Assembly: GCA_015688915.1 (NCBI GenBank)
Contig: JAATGX010000021.1
Span: 1 to 13,476 of the forward strand
Length of the DNA: 13,476 bases
From: Desulfuromonadales bacterium
GTDB lineage: Bacteria > Desulfobacterota > Desulfuromonadia > Geobacterales > Pseudopelobacteraceae
Reading direction: 5' to 3'
This document shows positions 12,612 through 13,476 of the stretch, piece by piece. The translations under genes were made by a program, and so were the position numbers. The first letter of the stretch is position 1. Each line of letters opens with the position of its first letter. The notes below the pieces were generated by a model, which was not told where the DNA came from, made no database searches, and saw only the letters and a list, made by a program, of their open reading frames with translations.

Positions 12612-13476
12612 ATGAACATCATCTATTTCGACTGCTACGCCGGCATTTCCGGCGACATGACCGTGGGGGCGCTGCTGGATCTGGGGGTGCCGCTGGAGCA
12701 CCTGCAAACAGAACTCGCCAAACTTGGACTGCCGGAAGGCTCTTATGCCCTCTCCGCCAGCCGCACTGAACGGCGCCACATGCCGGCCCTGAAATTCGAC
12801 GTTGCCGTGCACGACCACCATACCCACCGCCACTATGGCGGTATCGACGCCATGATCGCGGCGAGCGGACTGGCGGAACCGGTCAGGGAGCGGGCGCGGC
12901 GCATCTTCCGCCGCCTGGCCGAGGCCGAGGCCACCGTGCATGGCGTTCCCATCGAAGAGGTGCATTTCCATGAGGTAGGGGCTGTAGACTCCATCGTGGA
13001 TATCGTCGGCGCCGCCATCTGTCTTGACTATCTCGGCGTGGAGAAGGTGTATGCCTCGTCTCTGCCCCTGGGAGGCGGTTTCGTGGAGACCGCCCACGGC
13101 CGGCTGCCGGTGCCGGCCCCGGCCACGGCGGATCTGCTGCAAGGGTTGCCCGTGCATGGCGATTTGAAGAACGGCGAGCGGGTCACCCCCACCGGCGCGG
13201 CCATCATAGCCGCCCTGGCTGCCGGCTGCGGCAGACAGCCGGCCATGCAGTTGGAGCGGATCGGCAGCGGCGCCGGGGGCAAGGATTTCCCCGATTGTCC
13301 CAATATCCTGCGGGCCTTCCTGGGGCGGGCGGATGTGGCGCACGGCACGCCGCTGGAGGTGGTGGTGGCCGAGACCAACATCGACGATTCCACGCCGGAG
13401 GTGCTGGGGTACGTGATGGAGCGGCTGTTTGAGGCGGGGGCGCTGGAGGTGTTCTTCACCCCGGTTCAGATGAAGA
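12612..13476 (+). CDS. larC: Nickel-insertion protein LarC (3' part beyond the window)
   Basis: At least 288 residues are visible and the frame is still open at the right edge. LarC is a CTP-dependent cyclometallase that inserts nickel into the sulfurated pyridinium nucleotide to complete the pincer cofactor. Seen here are the N-terminal YFDCYAGISGDM (residues 5-16), a His-rich loop HDHHTHRH (67-74) suited to nickel, EEVHFHEVGAVDSIVDIVGA (115-134), the GGGFVETAHGRLPVPAPAT stretch, TPTGAAI, IGSGAGGKDFPDCPNILR and ETNIDDSTPEVLGY. The family usually has about 390-430 residues. In some lactobacilli larC is split by a programmed frameshift, but here the frame is continuous as far as it can be seen. 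The ribosome-binding site AAAAGG adjoins the upstream repeat arm. Confidence 0.95.
   Translation, partial: MNIIYFDCYAGISGDMTVGALLDLGVPLEHLQTELAKLGLPEGSYALSASRTERRHMPALKFDVAVHDHHTHRHYGGIDAMIAASGLAEPVRERARRIFRRLAEAEATVHGVPIEEVHFHEVGAVDSIVDIVGAAICLDYLGVEKVYASSLPLGGGFVETAHGRLPVPAPATADLLQGLPVHGDLKNGERVTPTGAAIIAALAAGCGRQPAMQLERIGSGAGGKDFPDCPNILRAFLGRADVAHGTPLEVVVAETNIDDSTPEVLGYVMERLFEAGALEVFFTPVQMK

Overview
The window is a GC-rich (about 60%) stretch of a bacterial chromosome. The best fit is a Geobacteraceae-like member of the Desulfuromonadia. The evidence is an archaeal-type LeuC/LeuD pair, a 62-residue TatA, a CheX-like protein, a sensorless chemoreceptor, a DUF3187-type outer-membrane protein and a LarB/LarC pair. 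This assignment is inferred from gene content and style, not from a marker gene. Almost all of the window is coding and no mobile genes were seen.

Layout. (i) 1-570: the tail of an unidentified gene, overlapping by ATGA a CheX-like protein that has lost its catalytic Glu. (ii) 853-3723: a small S4-domain protein, then a good promoter and a likely operon of hemE, a VOC-fold protein, a WbuC-type cupin and a secreted SH3-like protein. (iii) 3720-5229: an AlaA-like PLP aminotransferase preceded by a candidate attenuator. The attenuator comprises an Ala-rich 34-codon leader frame, a possible antiterminator segment overlapping its last codons, and a strong intrinsic terminator ending just before the gene's Shine-Dalgarno. 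(iv) A perfect 20-bp hairpin serves as a shared terminator for the aminotransferase and the convergent tatA. (v) 5639-8389: a chemoreceptor-like protein and a DUF3187-type outer-membrane protein, overlapping by 8 nt. (vi) 8469-11470, minus strand: a LysR-type regulator, then leuC and leuD. (vii) 11673-13476, plus strand: larB and larC (larC runs off the end), which make and metallate the nickel-pincer nucleotide cofactor.

The leuC/leuD and larB/larC gaps each hold the same kind of repeat: two long imperfect inverted arms built from CACAGAG-like units, with 77 or 111 nt between them. Both start 9-11 nt after the upstream stop codon and separate genes whose products work together. These repeats and the Ala-rich attenuator are the two observations most worth following. 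No complete new defence or mobile system is visible.
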